DNA from: Pseudocercospora fijiensis CIRAD86
Lineage: Eukaryota > Ascomycota > Dothideomycetes > Mycosphaerellales > Mycosphaerellaceae
Length of the DNA: 64,000 bases
NCBI RefSeq assembly: GCF_000340215.1
Contig: NW_006921534.1
Location: 5,386,169-5,450,168 of the forward strand
Reading direction: 5' to 3'
The notes under the pieces: generated by a model
What the model was told of the DNA's origin: nothing
Seen by the model: the letters and a program-made list of their open reading frames with translations, nothing else
Databases searched by the model: none
In this document: one piece after another, positions 1 to 10,245 of the stretch
How positions within the stretch are numbered: position 1 is the stretch's first letter
Layout: each line of letters opens with the position of its first letter
Made by a program: the position numbers and the translations under genes

Positions 1-310
1 GCGTGACGTTGATTGAATGCATGGACTGGGACGTAATGCCGCCCAGTCCTCTCGAACCTGAACGTCCATACCATGCTTTCGGAAGGAAATTCCATTGGGG
101 CGGCATTGATGTGAGCCCATACTCTGCATCTGCAGACTTGAAGCTTTCTTGAAGTATCATTCTAATGGGAAGGGAGTTGGCGCGGAAAGAGCGCGACTGA
201 GCTTCGACCCCACCTTGACTTCACCATTGGGATTACTATGTACATGATCGTTTTTGACGAAACGACTACAGTAGGCACACGCTGTCGTGTCGCGAGAGGT
301 GCTTGCAATA
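1..310. other. Left edge, no gene seen; probable SKI8 promoter and leader
   Basis: I see no convincing coding frame here. The stretch runs up to the inferred SKI8 start codon at 311 and probably holds its promoter and 5' leader. An upstream gene could end just outside the window. Confidence 0.5.
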
Positions 311-1358
311 ATGGTATAGCTAGTTTCTACTCATCCAGGATTGGAGAGCCTTTGTTGCTAATCACATATCTCAGTCCAAGCAATACCTCCAAACCCTCAC
401 CATCCCCGACGCGCATCCCACTGACATCTTCTCACTCGCCGTCACGCCTTCACATCTCTTGACAGCCTCCGGATCATCAAGCATTAAGATCCGCAGCACA
501 AAGGGCAAGACGATCCATGCCGATACTGCTGAAGATGAAGACCCTTACCCTCTCGTTCAAACCCTCGAAAAGGTGCACAAGCTAGGCTGCCACCATGTCT
601 GCACCAGCCTCGACGGCAGAGTAGCAGCAAGTGTGGGCTTCGCAGGCGATGTGAAGGTATGGGAGTGCGCAGAAGACGGTCAATGGCGGTTTAAAGGGGA
701 CATTGTGGGCGAGAAGAAGGCTGGCGAACACTGGGCGCCAGCGTTGAGCGAGAACGGACAATATCTTGCCATCACCTCTTCCGATGGTCGCGTCAATGTC
801 TACGATACAAAACCCATCTCAGAAGGCAAAGCCGAGAAGATTACACAGTACGAGACGAAAGGCAGCTTTGGCATGAGTGTTGACGTCTCTCCAAATGGCG
901 AGATGACTGCATCCGGGCACCAGAACGGAAGCATCTACATCTTCAACAACAGCACTCGACGGCTTGCGCACTCTCTAAGTGGACTTATCAGGCCTGTGCG
1001 AAGTGTCAAATTTAGTCCTGCCAATCGATATCTTGCAGCCGCTGGAGACGCCAGAATCATTGCGCTTTACGACACCCGCAGCGGCGAGCAGGTCGCCAAC
1101 TTGACAGGTCATGCAAGCTGGATAATGAGTCTCGACTGGAACTGGAGTGGCGAGTATCTTCTCAGCGGTAGCTATGACGGCAAGGCGAAGATCTGGAGCA
1201 TTGAGCGACGAGAGTGCGTGGCCACGCAGACGGAGAGCGAAAAGTGTCTGTGGGCTGTCAAATGGCTCTGGCACTCCCCTACTGCGAGAAATGAGATTTT
1301 TGTGACGGCCGGCGCTGGCAAGACTTTGGCATTCTATAGGGAGGCGAGTGGGACGTAG
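311..1358 (+). CDS. SKI8: SKI8-like WD40 protein of the Ski complex
   Basis: WD40 propeller protein, inferred structure join(311..313, 375..1358), about 328 aa. SKI8 bridges the SKI2-SKI3 helicase complex that feeds the cytoplasmic exosome in 3'-5' mRNA decay; in many fungi it also acts in meiotic break formation (Rec14). Seen in the sequence: the protein opens MSKQYLQTLTIPDAHPTDIF, close to what I know of fungal Ski8 N-termini, followed by repeated WD-like units (VKVWECAED, IYIFNN, IALYDTRSG, AKIWSIERR). The ATG at 311 is followed at once by GTATAGC; a branch-like GCTAATC and a CAG acceptor end the 61-nt intron at 374. No ATG lies in frame between 375 and the first WD unit, so the start must come from an upstream exon. 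The neighbour downstream is an unrelated hypothetical gene. Confidence 0.85.
314..374 (+). other. Intron 1 of SKI8, directly after the start codon
   Basis: 61 nt, GTATAG donor, GCTAATC branch-like site at about 357, CAG acceptor. It separates the initiator Met codon from the rest of the protein in phase 0. Confidence 0.7.
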
Positions 1359-1751
1359 GCTGCATTGGTGACGGCCCTTCACGATTCGACGTCGGAATTT
1401 GCTAGACGCATGATACCCCATGACATGGAAGGGATATGACTCTTCCCAAAAGAAATTATAGAGATCCGAAATGCATCGCCGGCCTAGAAGCTCCGGTTCG
1501 AGCTACAATGCGGATTCAATTGTATTCAGAACGGCTTGTCCTTTGTCCAACAACGCATCTCGTAGACTTGCTCACAACTTCTTTGTTGTCTCTCCATGAG
1601 CATCATCAAAAAGGAGTCCATAATCGCAACGCCGGATCCGGCGACGCTGAAAGGAAGCTCATCCGTCCTTGTATCTATATGGCCCAAGACGTGAAGCTGG
1701 CACCATTCTGACCTCTCGCAATTCACTTCGACCGCACTTCAGAGCTCCGAA

Positions 1752-2774
1752 ATGGCGCCCACCAGACGAACGACATCGGAAGAACTGGACGCGGAACGAT
1801 ATCAAAGCTTCTTGCGAGACCGAGAGAGAGTCCGGAAGTACAATGCAGCCATCTTGGCCGATCCTGATGCCAATCGCGGTCGAAGACGCAAGGCAGATCC
1901 TGTCTGGTACTATTCATCCCGTCGCAATGGAGCCTCACCTGAACCTAATCGCTTCTCACACCTCGTACGCCCTCAAGAGGAAATCAACGCCAGGGTCAGG
2001 ATGGGAGATCACAACGTCTCGCCCTCTAGAGAGTCACGAAGCGCTAGAATTTCTAGGAATCGAATCATCAATCGCGATATCGAAGAAATGATGAGAAGAG
2101 GGCAAATTGCCCCAGGTGACGGTTATATGATGCCCACGGAGAGTTCTTCTCCCTCCCTACGTGCCGCAGCACGGCAATTGTCCCGAGCCTCTGAGTCACT
2201 TCAAGAGCTCTCCAACACGTTGCTCGCTCACGACGCTGAAACAGCGAGACATCAAGCATGGCCGGTGTCCCGTGACTTTGAAATGGTCGATGCCGATGCC
2301 GAGGAGGAAGTAGAAATGGCCAGACCAGCATCAAGGGAGATCGATTGGAACGCCCGAGTTGCAAATTCCACTTACGACCCTAACGCTACACTCTTCCCCG
2401 CCCCCCAAGATCGTCGTGCTACTGCTCTGGACTTTGGCTACAATCAACCCTCCCCTCCACGCGGTCCCCGTCGTGCCGGCACTCTGAACGCCATTGGCAA
2501 CAAAGCCAATCAACTCGGTCATAGGGTCACCAAGGCTTTCAAAGAAATCGGTCGTAGACGTCGTCCCACTACACCACCTCAGCATCGGTGGGCGATGTCA
2601 GGTCAGATTCCTGCCCCTCGTACTCCTCCTAAGACAAGAGCCCAGAGGCTTGAGGAGGCCGAAGAGAATTACTACACTATTGGTCGGGCCAGGAGCCCGC
2701 CAAGTCCTAGTCCGGCTGCGAGAAGAAACGCCGGCAGGGCGGAGGCGTTTTTGGATAGATTGGAGAATCATTGA
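1752..2774 (+). CDS. Hypothetical disordered basic protein
   Basis: Single open frame of 340 aa starting MAPTRRTTSEELDAERYQ. I do not recognise a family. The N-terminus (residues 1-50) is highly charged and predicted helical. The middle is rich in Ser, Arg and Pro, with an acidic patch (DADAEEEVEMA) near residue 180. The C-terminal third holds several proline-directed sites (SPPR, TPPQ, TPPK, SPPSPSP) and ends in a short helical stretch RAEAFLDRLENH. This composition suggests a regulated scaffold or nuclear protein, but that is inference. The ATG at 1752 has a good fungal context (GAAATGGC). Codon use resembles its neighbours. Confidence 0.6.
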   Translation: MAPTRRTTSEELDAERYQSFLRDRERVRKYNAAILADPDANRGRRRKADPVWYYSSRRNGASPEPNRFSHLVRPQEEINARVRMGDHNVSPSRESRSARISRNRIINRDIEEMMRRGQIAPGDGYMMPTESSSPSLRAAARQLSRASESLQELSNTLLAHDAETARHQAWPVSRDFEMVDADAEEEVEMARPASREIDWNARVANSTYDPNATLFPAPQDRRATALDFGYNQPSPPRGPRRAGTLNAIGNKANQLGHRVTKAFKEIGRRRRPTTPPQHRWAMSGQIPAPRTPPKTRAQRLEEAEENYYTIGRARSPPSPSPAARRNAGRAEAFLDRLENH

Positions 2775-3073
2775 GTGTGTATAGTTGGTGGTTGGGGTTG
2801 GAGTAATGGTAGGGGAAACGGACGGGGTGGGTTGGGGAATGGAGTATGGCGTTAATGTGTTTTTTTACTTACAATATTTTCCAGTTAGAATGATATAAAA
2901 CATAAACCCTTTAGCAGATATCCTCGTAGTTCAAAAACGGCCTACTAGTTCTTGTATTTGATCAAACAAGGCTTATTCTAGCACGGTAGTAGAATTGATC
3001 CAACCGTCGCCATTCTCTCCAAAGCATGCTTGGACACCCTCTCCACATCACTCCTTGCCCTGTTCCTAAGCCT
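2775..3073. other. Intergenic, no feature
   Basis: AT-rich 3' flank of the hypothetical gene. Nothing recognisable. Confidence 0.5.
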
Positions 3074-3693
3074 TCATAGCTTTCCAATTCTCAAGATCCA
3101 CGCAAAGGGGGCTCTCAATTTCTCCGCAATGGCGTCGAGATCCGAGATATGAATCTCATCGTTCCGGCTACCTGCCGCTTTGGTTGGACGCATAAGGGTG
3201 ATGGTAACAGACTTGAAGTGCTTCTCCATAGCGCGAAGGGCAAGCTTGATCTCTGGCTCGACCATGGATGTACGCTGCGCGCTGGCACCATAGACAGCAA
3301 CGGTGGAGCTTCCAAACGGACGAAACTTGATGATGACGGCCAACGGAACGTTTCGTCCCAGATGGGCAGTCATCAAGTGCATTGAGTCAATGTTTTTGGC
3401 TTCGTGTTGTCGGCCATGGGACATTTGCGCTTCGAGGAGTCCGAGAGGGAAGACAGGACGGAAGCACGCTTGCAGGTGTGATGGAAGCATGGCGCTGGGG
3501 CAGCCTGATCGCTGGCAGCGACGAGCTCGTAGATGTCTAATCGAAGCTCGGGTGGGAAGGGCGCGAGTACACGTAGGGAGGGTGTAGTCGTGAGCCCTGT
3601 TGTAGGACGAATGTGTGGGGGTGGAGAGGACATCTTGGTGCTGTGGCTCAGCAGCTGTGATGTTGATCGTCGCCGAGATGGAGATGATAGCAA
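3074..3693 (-). pseudogene. F-box-like protein remnant with a frameshift
   Basis: On the minus strand one frame from about 3693 (or the Met at 3633) encodes a proline-rich start and then APFPPELRLDIYELVAASDQ, the LPxELRxxIYxL signature common in fungal F-box-like proteins. That frame soon loses protein character. A second frame starts near 3490 and stays open for 138 codons to 3074 (LGRNVPLAVIIKFRPFG, then AEKLRAPFAWILRIGKL). The two overlap with no room for an intron, so the simplest reading is a one-gene frameshift around 3490-3510. That could be true decay or an assembly error. Alternatively the downstream frame is an independent small gene. Confidence 0.35.
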
Positions 3694-3905
3694 CAGCGAG
3701 CAGTATTTTTGTACTTGGAATCGGAAGCGCTAGCGCGTTTGTATGCTTGGGCTGACCGGGAAGGCAAGCACGATTTTACTGACCCGCTGAAGTCGAGGCG
3801 CTACATTCACGTGCTGAGCTCAACACCATAGACTTGCGGTTATCTGAGGCTTTTGAGCTCATAATCTTGTGTGGACTCGCAGAGCCATAAGTTGGCTTGC
3901 TCCGG

Positions 3906-5747
3906 TCAAGATTTCGCTGCAAACCGAACGCGCAAAACGTGCATTGCGATAGTGCCAATGATTGCAAGCCCGCCAAACATGACCAGTATTTGGTATCCGT
4001 AATCATACTTCGGTGCATCGTATGTCGGAAAAGCAACCACTGCCTCATTGTCAGCACCGCTCAAAACAAAATTTGGCGTGATCCACCTACATGGCAACCA
4101 AGCGTTGAACGTGTACGACGCCACATTCCCACAGGCAACAAGCATCTGACGAAGTACCGGATCACCAGCCGCGAGATGGTTGCCCCATGCAATCACGATA
4201 GGCTGTGCAGCGAGTCCAGCATAGCTGATGAAGAAGGCGAACAATAGCGCTGACTTGGGTATACTCCAGACGGCAAGCATGGCGTTTGCGGCCATGACGA
4301 GTAAGGAGATCGCGACGATGATTGTTGCATTGTATCCGGTAGTGTCCGCGAGAATGCCGAAGCCTAGAGCAGTCACGACCGAGAGGGCATCTCCAGCTGT
4401 TGGAAGTATATTGATTTGTACGACGCTGTATTTTTCTGCTTTGAGATAGAGGTTGAAGTATTTGATGCCCGAAATGGCTTGGCCGACCATGCTGTCGTCG
4501 CGTCAGTGAGAAACAAAATTGCGTTGAGAGATGCTCACTTGTATGGGAGAATGAAAAGCCACAGTCGCCAGTTCGTGAAGACTCTGGCAACGGCGCAGAC
4601 GGTCAGCTTCGTTGGTGCAACTCGGCCTAACTTCTCGATTCGTTCAACGCCGTACTCTCGTTCCTAGATGCAAGTGATCAGTCTTGGAAAATCTCGGTGC
4701 GGGCCTTGAGCAATACTCACCTCTTTGGACATGTAGAAAGCGCGTGTCGTGTGTGGCAAGTCTGGCACAGCGAAGAGACCCCAGATGGCGATAGGAATTC
4801 CGATAAGACCATCGATGACGAACATCCACCTATGCAGCGTTGGCATATGGCCGGTGAAGCAGATCTTCATGGAGTCACCTACTGCCATCCTTTCAGTCCA
4901 GCCTTGCCATCCATACCAGTGTGCAACGCGGCTTGCAGATAGCCGCTGAACATATTACCGATAGCGCTAGACTGCTCAAAAAGCGCTGCTCGCTTAGCAA
5001 GTTGCGTCGGACCATACCAGCCACCTATGCATGCTGTCAGATACCACTTCTATCATGGCTTGGGGACAAGCTTCACCTAGCATAGCTGCGAATCCAGGGA
5101 AGACGCAGGCTTCAGCAAAGCCAACGAGGAATCGAAGGGCATAGAGTGTCTTGATATTCTTCGCAAAGCCCATGCTAATTACCAATACAGACCAAAAGAT
5201 TTCACAAGAAGGAATCCATATTGAAGGCCGTATATGCTGGAGCTGAATGATTTGTGCTGGAATCGTGCCTGTACAAGGTCAGCATGCGGTCACTAGATTG
5301 GAAAGCGATGCGTTCTACCTAGCAAGATCCCAATATTGAACCATGTATTCAACCAATTTCTTTGGTTCCCATAGAGTCGTAGCTATGTTCCATCAGCCTG
5401 ATTGGCACGTTTGTCATATTTGTCATGTTGTCATGTTTGTCTTGTTTGTCATGGGGGTGACTCACATCCTCCTGCATTCCGCTAACGAAAGCATTGCTGA
5501 TATTCGTCTGGTCCAATTGCTTGATAAAGTAAGCAAGACACATGTACGAGAACATGTATGTGTCAAGCTTCTGGATGTAACGTCGCTCTCGCGGAGGTCC
5601 ATCGACAGAGTCCCAGAATAGTCCAACGATACGTCGCCATCGAGACTGTTTGCAAGGAGCCACTGTAGTGCTCTGCTGCTCCGCATCACTATCTTCTGGT
5701 CCGGAAACGACTGTAGTGTCCGCGGCAGCCTGCTTCTCCTCGGCCAT
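3906..5747 (-). CDS. MFS transporter, anion:cation symporter (Dal5/Liz1-like) family
   Basis: Eight exons: complement(join(3906..4039, 4091..4491, 4539..4663, 4721..4829, 4883..5024, 5077..5268, 5319..5382, 5466..5747)), giving 482 aa in one frame. Family evidence: RRYIQKLDTYMFSYMCLAYF at the first membrane segment, DQTNISNAFVSGMQED, LRFLVGFAEACVFPG, HRWMFVIDGLIGIPIAI with VPDLPHTTRAFYMSKE, and GYQILVMFGGLAIIGT near the end. About 12 membrane helices are expected. ACS-family members carry organic anions such as allantoate, nicotinate, pantothenate or biotin precursors across the plasma membrane; the substrate here cannot be told. All introns have GT-AG ends and are 47-83 nt. The start MAEEKQAAADTT at 5747 is preferred over an upstream in-frame Met (5858) because cytosolic acidic N-termini are usual in this family. 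Confidence 0.88.
5383..5465 (-). repeat. Intron 1 of the MFS gene containing a short ATGACAAAC tandem array
   Basis: The 83-nt intron (GTGAGT...TAG) consists largely of imperfect copies of a 9-mer ATGACAAAC on the sense strand. It is the longest intron in the gene. Confidence 0.6.
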
Positions 5748-6559
5748 AGCGCTGTCTGAAAGCGGAAGCTGGGTGAATATTGCAATCGAAGGGTGTCGAC
5801 GGGATAACGCATATAGAATACTCGTTGGTCTGCTGTGGAGTCGCTTATCAAAGTCCACATCTTAAGTGGGCCATATGCAAGCCTAACCCGTAAATCACTT
5901 CGGTAGCCGGCCTCTCTTGGCGTGGACCTTGATGGTTTCTGCCTCCTGGCTAGGGAAAAGAATTGATGTTTTGCAGTCTCATTTGGTGCTGGTCTCCGAC
6001 TGAAGACAGGACTATGCAGGGCTGAAGAACGCCGGATACCGATACGAGGTTAATTCGCTATGTTTCTAGTCCAGATTCCACGGGCTCGGCTCGTTCATCG
6101 GCGATGCATGTGAATTCTGCTCAGCCTTGTTTAAACCTTATTGCTGGGACCCAATGTCAGCATGGGTTGACTTCCTTTACTGAATCCAAGTGGCAACATC
6201 TGCAGAGATCGTTGGATTTCCCAAGGATGTCATTCACAACAGCGTATCGGTGGATATCGCCATGCCGAATTTCCAAGCAGTCGCGAAAAGTGTCAATGCA
6301 TAGGTTGTGTAAAGGAGCTTATTCGGAATTACTACGCTGACCAATCTTGGTGGCGGTGGTGGCATTGGTCTGTATGCTTCCCATTGCTTGCGCCGACGGC
6401 AGATCGCGATTATGATCTTGCGATCCAGTATCCTTACTCAAGGTGGTATTGAGTGAACATCATGGTCGTGGTTTCTGAAGGTGCATGTCGCCTTGTGCTG
6501 GGTGGTGCATCAAGAGACGCACTGTTGGCATTCGGAGTACCAGCGCCACCACCATCCAT
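5748..6559. other. Intergenic, MFS promoter side, no other gene seen
   Basis: 812 nt between the transporter start and the first RING-like remnant. No coding frame with recognisable content. It probably holds the transporter promoter. Confidence 0.4.
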
Positions 6560-7011
6560 CTACCATGCGACACCTGAAACATCCACCACTTCCACCCCTT
6601 CCATCCACAAGCCTTCTACACCACTCGCTTCACATCCCACCGGTTGCTCGAGCAAGTCTCCTCCCTTCACTAGCCGAATGACTGCTGCGACCAAGTCATA
6701 GCGGAAAGCCTTCAGGCCGGATTCCTCGTTGGCCCAGCAATCTGGCAAACCAAGGCGCCCCAACCTTTTTTTAAGCTCCTTGGTAAGGTATGGCAACTTC
6801 GCCTTGAAATCATTATACTCGCAAGTAACCTTAAAGGTCTCGAAAACGAGTTTGGGGGCAACGGCGTGATCTCGATGTTGAAAGTGGTCGTGCGTCGGTT
6901 TCCAATGGGGCCAATTTGGTACTCTATGGATTCGACCCTTGAAGGCGAGTTTGAGATCGGCTCTGTCGGAAAATTTAGATGTTGTAGAATAGTCGAAGTG
7001 TAGAGAAGCAA
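6560..7011 (-). pseudogene. Decayed copy of the neighbouring RING-like gene (C-terminal part)
   Basis: A minus-strand frame reads DHAVAPKLVFETFKV and later LGRLGLPDCW, RYDLVAAVIRLVKGG and LWMEGVEVVDVSGVAW. These match the C-terminal third of the intact gene at 7608-8798 (DHAFVPKLVFEIFEV, FGELGMPDCW, YRDDLVSVVVTVVKGE, SWMDGVEVANLQVALW). No RING-like region and no start codon in proper context remain, so most of the 5' part is gone. The promoter-like sequence just upstream (7017-7064) is also shared with the intact gene. This is a truncated paralog left by local duplication. Confidence 0.7.
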
Positions 7012-7016
7012 GAAGA

Positions 7017-7064
7017 GTTCAAAGTGATTTATAGCTGTCGACTAGGCAACAGGTGGTGATCGCG
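7017..7064. repeat. Upstream repeat, copy 1
   Basis: 48 nt matching 8952-8999 at 41 of 48 positions by my count. The differences are mostly transitions. It lies upstream of the truncated RING-like copy, as its partner lies upstream of the intact copy. Confidence 0.75.
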
Positions 7065-7607
7065 TGTTGGGCTGTGAAGGTCAGCTATCCAAAGGACGAC
7101 TAGAATGCAGGAGAACTAGCCACGACTGATCTTGATCGCGGCATACTTGTAGCGTGGCCATTTCTGCTCCTTGACGCGCACAGGACTGATGAAGTTGAAA
7201 AGTCGTCTCTTACTAGCCTGTCAGGGCTATATCATGTGCCACGCCTAGCAATTGCAGGAGGTGATCGTGGCGGCAGGCATACGAGACTAAGGTCTCAGGA
7301 GTTGTGTGGTTGTTATAGAGTCAGCAAACCCGGCTTGAATCTCCACAGGACTTGGCAGGCGTGGAGGATGTGTTTCTCCACACTCCGATTGGTGAGAGCT
7401 GGGGCATTGCGTGTAGTCTTGAACCGCTACAATAATATGCAAATCGTACTTGTACTGTTTCGAAAACGCCAATGTAAACTTCTCGCATTATCGTTACTTC
7501 ATTCGGCCCAAGCCCTTCCGAAGGTCATCTACGATACCAATCCGAGCCTCGACCAACTACCCAGAAGCCTACTCAATGAACGCTGGACATCTGGAAAAGC
7601 CATCCAT
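7065..7607. other. Intergenic between the RING-like copies
   Basis: No convincing gene. Short open frames here lack protein-like composition. Confidence 0.4.
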
Positions 7608-8798
7608 CTACCACAGAGCAACCTGAAGATTCGCCACCTCCACGCCGTCCATCCATGACCCCACCACTCCGCCCATTCCGGCTCTATCTTCTACCACCTG
7701 TTCTCCCTTCACCACTGTGACCACCACAGACACGAGATCGTCCCTGTAATTCTTGAGACTCTCCGTCTGCCAGCAGTCAGGCATTCCGAGTTCACCGAAT
7801 CTTCTCGTTAGAATCTTGACGAACTCTGAGATGCTTACGACCGAGCCGTCAAGCTCACGGATCACTTCAAAGATCTCGAAAACGAGCTTTGGAACGAAGG
7901 CATGGTCCTGGATCTTGAATGCCTGGGTCCGACGTGTAGCCTTGCGGACGCTCAAGCTCGTCACGAACCAATGCCAGATCTTGGAGTTGAAGTTGGCGGC
8001 GCGGATAGTATAGCATACTTCAGAGCGTTCTTGTCGGTAAAATCGACGTGAGTAGTGCAGGTAGTCCACGTCGTCGACTGTCTCGCCGCTGATGTATCGG
8101 CTGCTCCTGAAGTCTAGCGCGTTGATGAGGCTCCGGAATCGAGCGTTTCCATTATTCGAACCAAAGGTATCAAGCAGGTGGTCCAACGCCATATCGTTGA
8201 ACGCGTCGAGATTTCCAAGGTGAGACTTGATGTTCTTCCGAAGCCGCAAGAGAAGAACGCGGTCGGAGAGCCGGGCAGTGTCGTCTTGCTCTTGGTCATT
8301 GTGCTCTTCTTCGTAGGCGTTCTCGTCGAATGGCGTTTGACCTGGCAGTTCCTTGTCGCTAGGCCTGCTCTTGGGGAAGAGAATGGTGCGGCAATGAGTG
8401 CAGTTGTTGATGCCGGTGAACCAAATGCGTGCGCACTTTTCTCCTAGGACATGCTTGTCGTGGATGACTACAGCTCGCTCGCTGCCATCTTCCGCCGAGC
8501 CACCGTAGTCTAGGAAAGTTTCTCTGCAAATATGGCACTCCTGCTCGCTACCTTCCAGATCAAAGGTCAGGACATGTTTGCCGAGGTCTTCAAGAAAGCC
8601 TTTGCGGGTCTGTTGCAGTGGCTCGACAAATGGAGGCATGGTAATTGTAAGGTTCGAGGCCGACTGGATGGTGGATAGGGAAGTTGAGCAGAGATGTCCA
8701 GACAGAGGCGCGGGGACGAGGCCGGTGGTGCGAAGAAGTCTTGAAAAGGATACAGGTGTCCGGTGCTCCGAGATATCAGGTGTAGTTGTGATAGACAC
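7608..8798 (-). CDS. RING-like hypothetical protein
   Basis: Open frame of 396 aa from 8798, or 343 aa if translation starts at the second Met (8639, MPPFVEPLQQTRKGF); the later start gives a leader more typical of such genes. Near residue 85 of the long form lies CHICRETF, followed by HDKHVLGEKCARIWF and NNCTHCRTILF. This resembles the zinc-binding spacing of a RING finger (CxxC ... H ... C ... CxxC), though one usual ligand before the central His is not obvious. The rest is helical and charged with no known domain. RING proteins are usually E3 ubiquitin ligases; a degenerate RING may only bind partners. The family occurs here as one full copy plus two remnants (6560-7011 and 9158-9511). Confidence 0.6.
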   Translation of the reverse strand: MSITTTPDISEHRTPVSFSRLLRTTGLVPAPLSGHLCSTSLSTIQSASNLTITMPPFVEPLQQTRKGFLEDLGKHVLTFDLEGSEQECHICRETFLDYGGSAEDGSERAVVIHDKHVLGEKCARIWFTGINNCTHCRTILFPKSRPSDKELPGQTPFDENAYEEEHNDQEQDDTARLSDRVLLLRLRKNIKSHLGNLDAFNDMALDHLLDTFGSNNGNARFRSLINALDFRSSRYISGETVDDVDYLHYSRRFYRQERSEVCYTIRAANFNSKIWHWFVTSLSVRKATRRTQAFKIQDHAFVPKLVFEIFEVIRELDGSVVSISEFVKILTRRFGELGMPDCWQTESLKNYRDDLVSVVVTVVKGEQVVEDRAGMGGVVGSWMDGVEVANLQVALW

Positions 8799-8951
8799 TA
8801 GTCGTCTTGAGACGTCGAGTTGCGCGAGGTGCTACAGTGGAGAATAGGAGAGTAGGTTTGAAAAGGCTGCGCGATGTTTAAATACAGCTGCCTCTCTAAT
8901 ATCCAGACGGTGTCAGGCAAGTGAATCTAGGGCGATCGGACTTTATATCAG

Positions 8952-8999
8952 GTTCGAAGTGATTTATGATTGTCGACCAGGCAACAGGTGGTGACCGCT
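8952..8999. repeat. Upstream repeat, copy 2
   Basis: Partner of 7017-7064. It lies upstream of the intact RING-like gene and marks the duplicated segment's outer border. Confidence 0.75.
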
Positions 9000-9157
9000 T
9001 CGTGCTTTTGAATGATTTGGAGTGAACGGGGTGCATTTCACAATGGGAACAAAGCTAGCAGCAAACTCTCGTGCTTGCTTCACTCCATGCGGTTCAGCTG
9101 CTTCGTTCAGCTCTCGAGGGGTCGGCTAATTTGTCCTATGAATATGTGGAATTGCGT

Positions 9158-9511
9158 TCAGGAGTCCGTAATCCGGTAGTGCTCGGCTTGAGGAGTTGAT
9201 GAGAGCTCAAAACCTATGTTCGTGCTTCTTTTTTTTTCTGGCACCCTTGCGCAGTACATATGATAAGCGTTGTCTTCTTGTGGCCAGATTCTAAGACCTT
9301 TGTCGCCGCAGATGTGCTTGTTGTAGATATAGGCCGTGCACTCCGGTTTCACGGCGAGGGTCATTATGCGAGTACTGGAGACACAAGTCAATGTGTCGAG
9401 AAAAGACCAGATCAGATCCAGCATTTTGATGAAGTGTGGTATTTCATTGCGAGGAGAAGTTCCCGCGCCTGGGCCTGACTGCGAAGAGGCGGCCTTCCAT
9501 CCCATCTCCAT
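9158..9511 (-). pseudogene. Second remnant of the RING-like family (zinc-finger part)
   Basis: Within a minus-strand frame, YIYNKHICGDKGLRIWPQ and YHMYCARVPEKKR match VIHDKHVLGEKCARIWFT and CTHCRTILFPKSR of the intact gene at 7608-8798. Key cysteines are lost (KGLRIW for KCARIW, MYCAR for THCR). No longer open structure is present, so this is a decayed fragment. The flanks of the matching segment show no recognisable protein. Confidence 0.5.
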
Positions 9512-9574
9512 ATCCTAGCATCTGCACACCGAGCGAGACATGCACTGTACATATAATCGCAGCAGAAGTAACGA

Positions 9575-10245
9575 TTATCTCGACTTCTCCGGTTCAGGAT
9601 ACACCCTCTTCTTCTTGACCTCCTCCACACCCTCATCACCTTCCCTATACAATCTCTCAAACTTCTGCACCATATCCTGCAAATCCTTGTTTCCATCTTT
9701 TCTGAATCTCGTCACCTTTTTCACATTATGCGCCGTCATATCATTCAGCCGGAAATCTCTGCCTTGCTCTTCTGCCTTCTGTCTCGCGTTCGCAATGCTT
9801 TTCGCGGTCATTGCTAACCGCATATCTTTCGGTCCATCCACGAGTTCGAGGATCGCGGAAGGTGCCTGATCTTCTTTGAGAGGTTCTGTTCGGAGGACGC
9901 GAGTGTAGCCGCCTGGTCGTGATGCGTATCGGTGTCGTAGTTCGTTGAAGACTTTGGGCAGGTGGCGATGCGGCTCCTATCCATAATCAGATATTCGTGC
10001 TTTCAATCAATTGTAGCTTGATCGCATACAAATAATATTGCTTGAGCGCCCTGCCTGCTAGCTACTGTGTTCCTCTTGCCTAGCGTGATCAGCTTTTCTG
10101 CTAATCGCTGCGCTTCCTTTGCTTTGGGCCATGTTGTGTTTATGGATTCGTGCTCGATGAGTGATGTGACCAGATTTCGTAGCAGTGCTTTTCGATGTGC
10201 GCTATCTCGTGACAGATGTCGGTATTTGACGTGTCCTCCTGCCAT
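9575..10245 (-). CDS. MRPL8: Mitochondrial large-subunit ribosomal protein bL17m
   Basis: complement(join(9575..9976, 10030..10245)), 205 aa. The start [20 protein letters not shown] and the segment [13 protein letters not shown] with [17 protein letters not shown] are the conserved L17 core. After a 53-nt intron the protein continues [18 protein letters not shown] and PGGYTRVLR, the second L17 signature. A charged C-terminal extension of roughly 90 residues follows, as is common in fungal mitoribosomal proteins. It belongs to the mitochondrial 54S subunit near the exit tunnel. An upstream in-frame extension to 10446 overlaps the divergent neighbour and is not used. It is head-to-head with MIC12, another mitochondrial gene. 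Confidence 0.93.
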
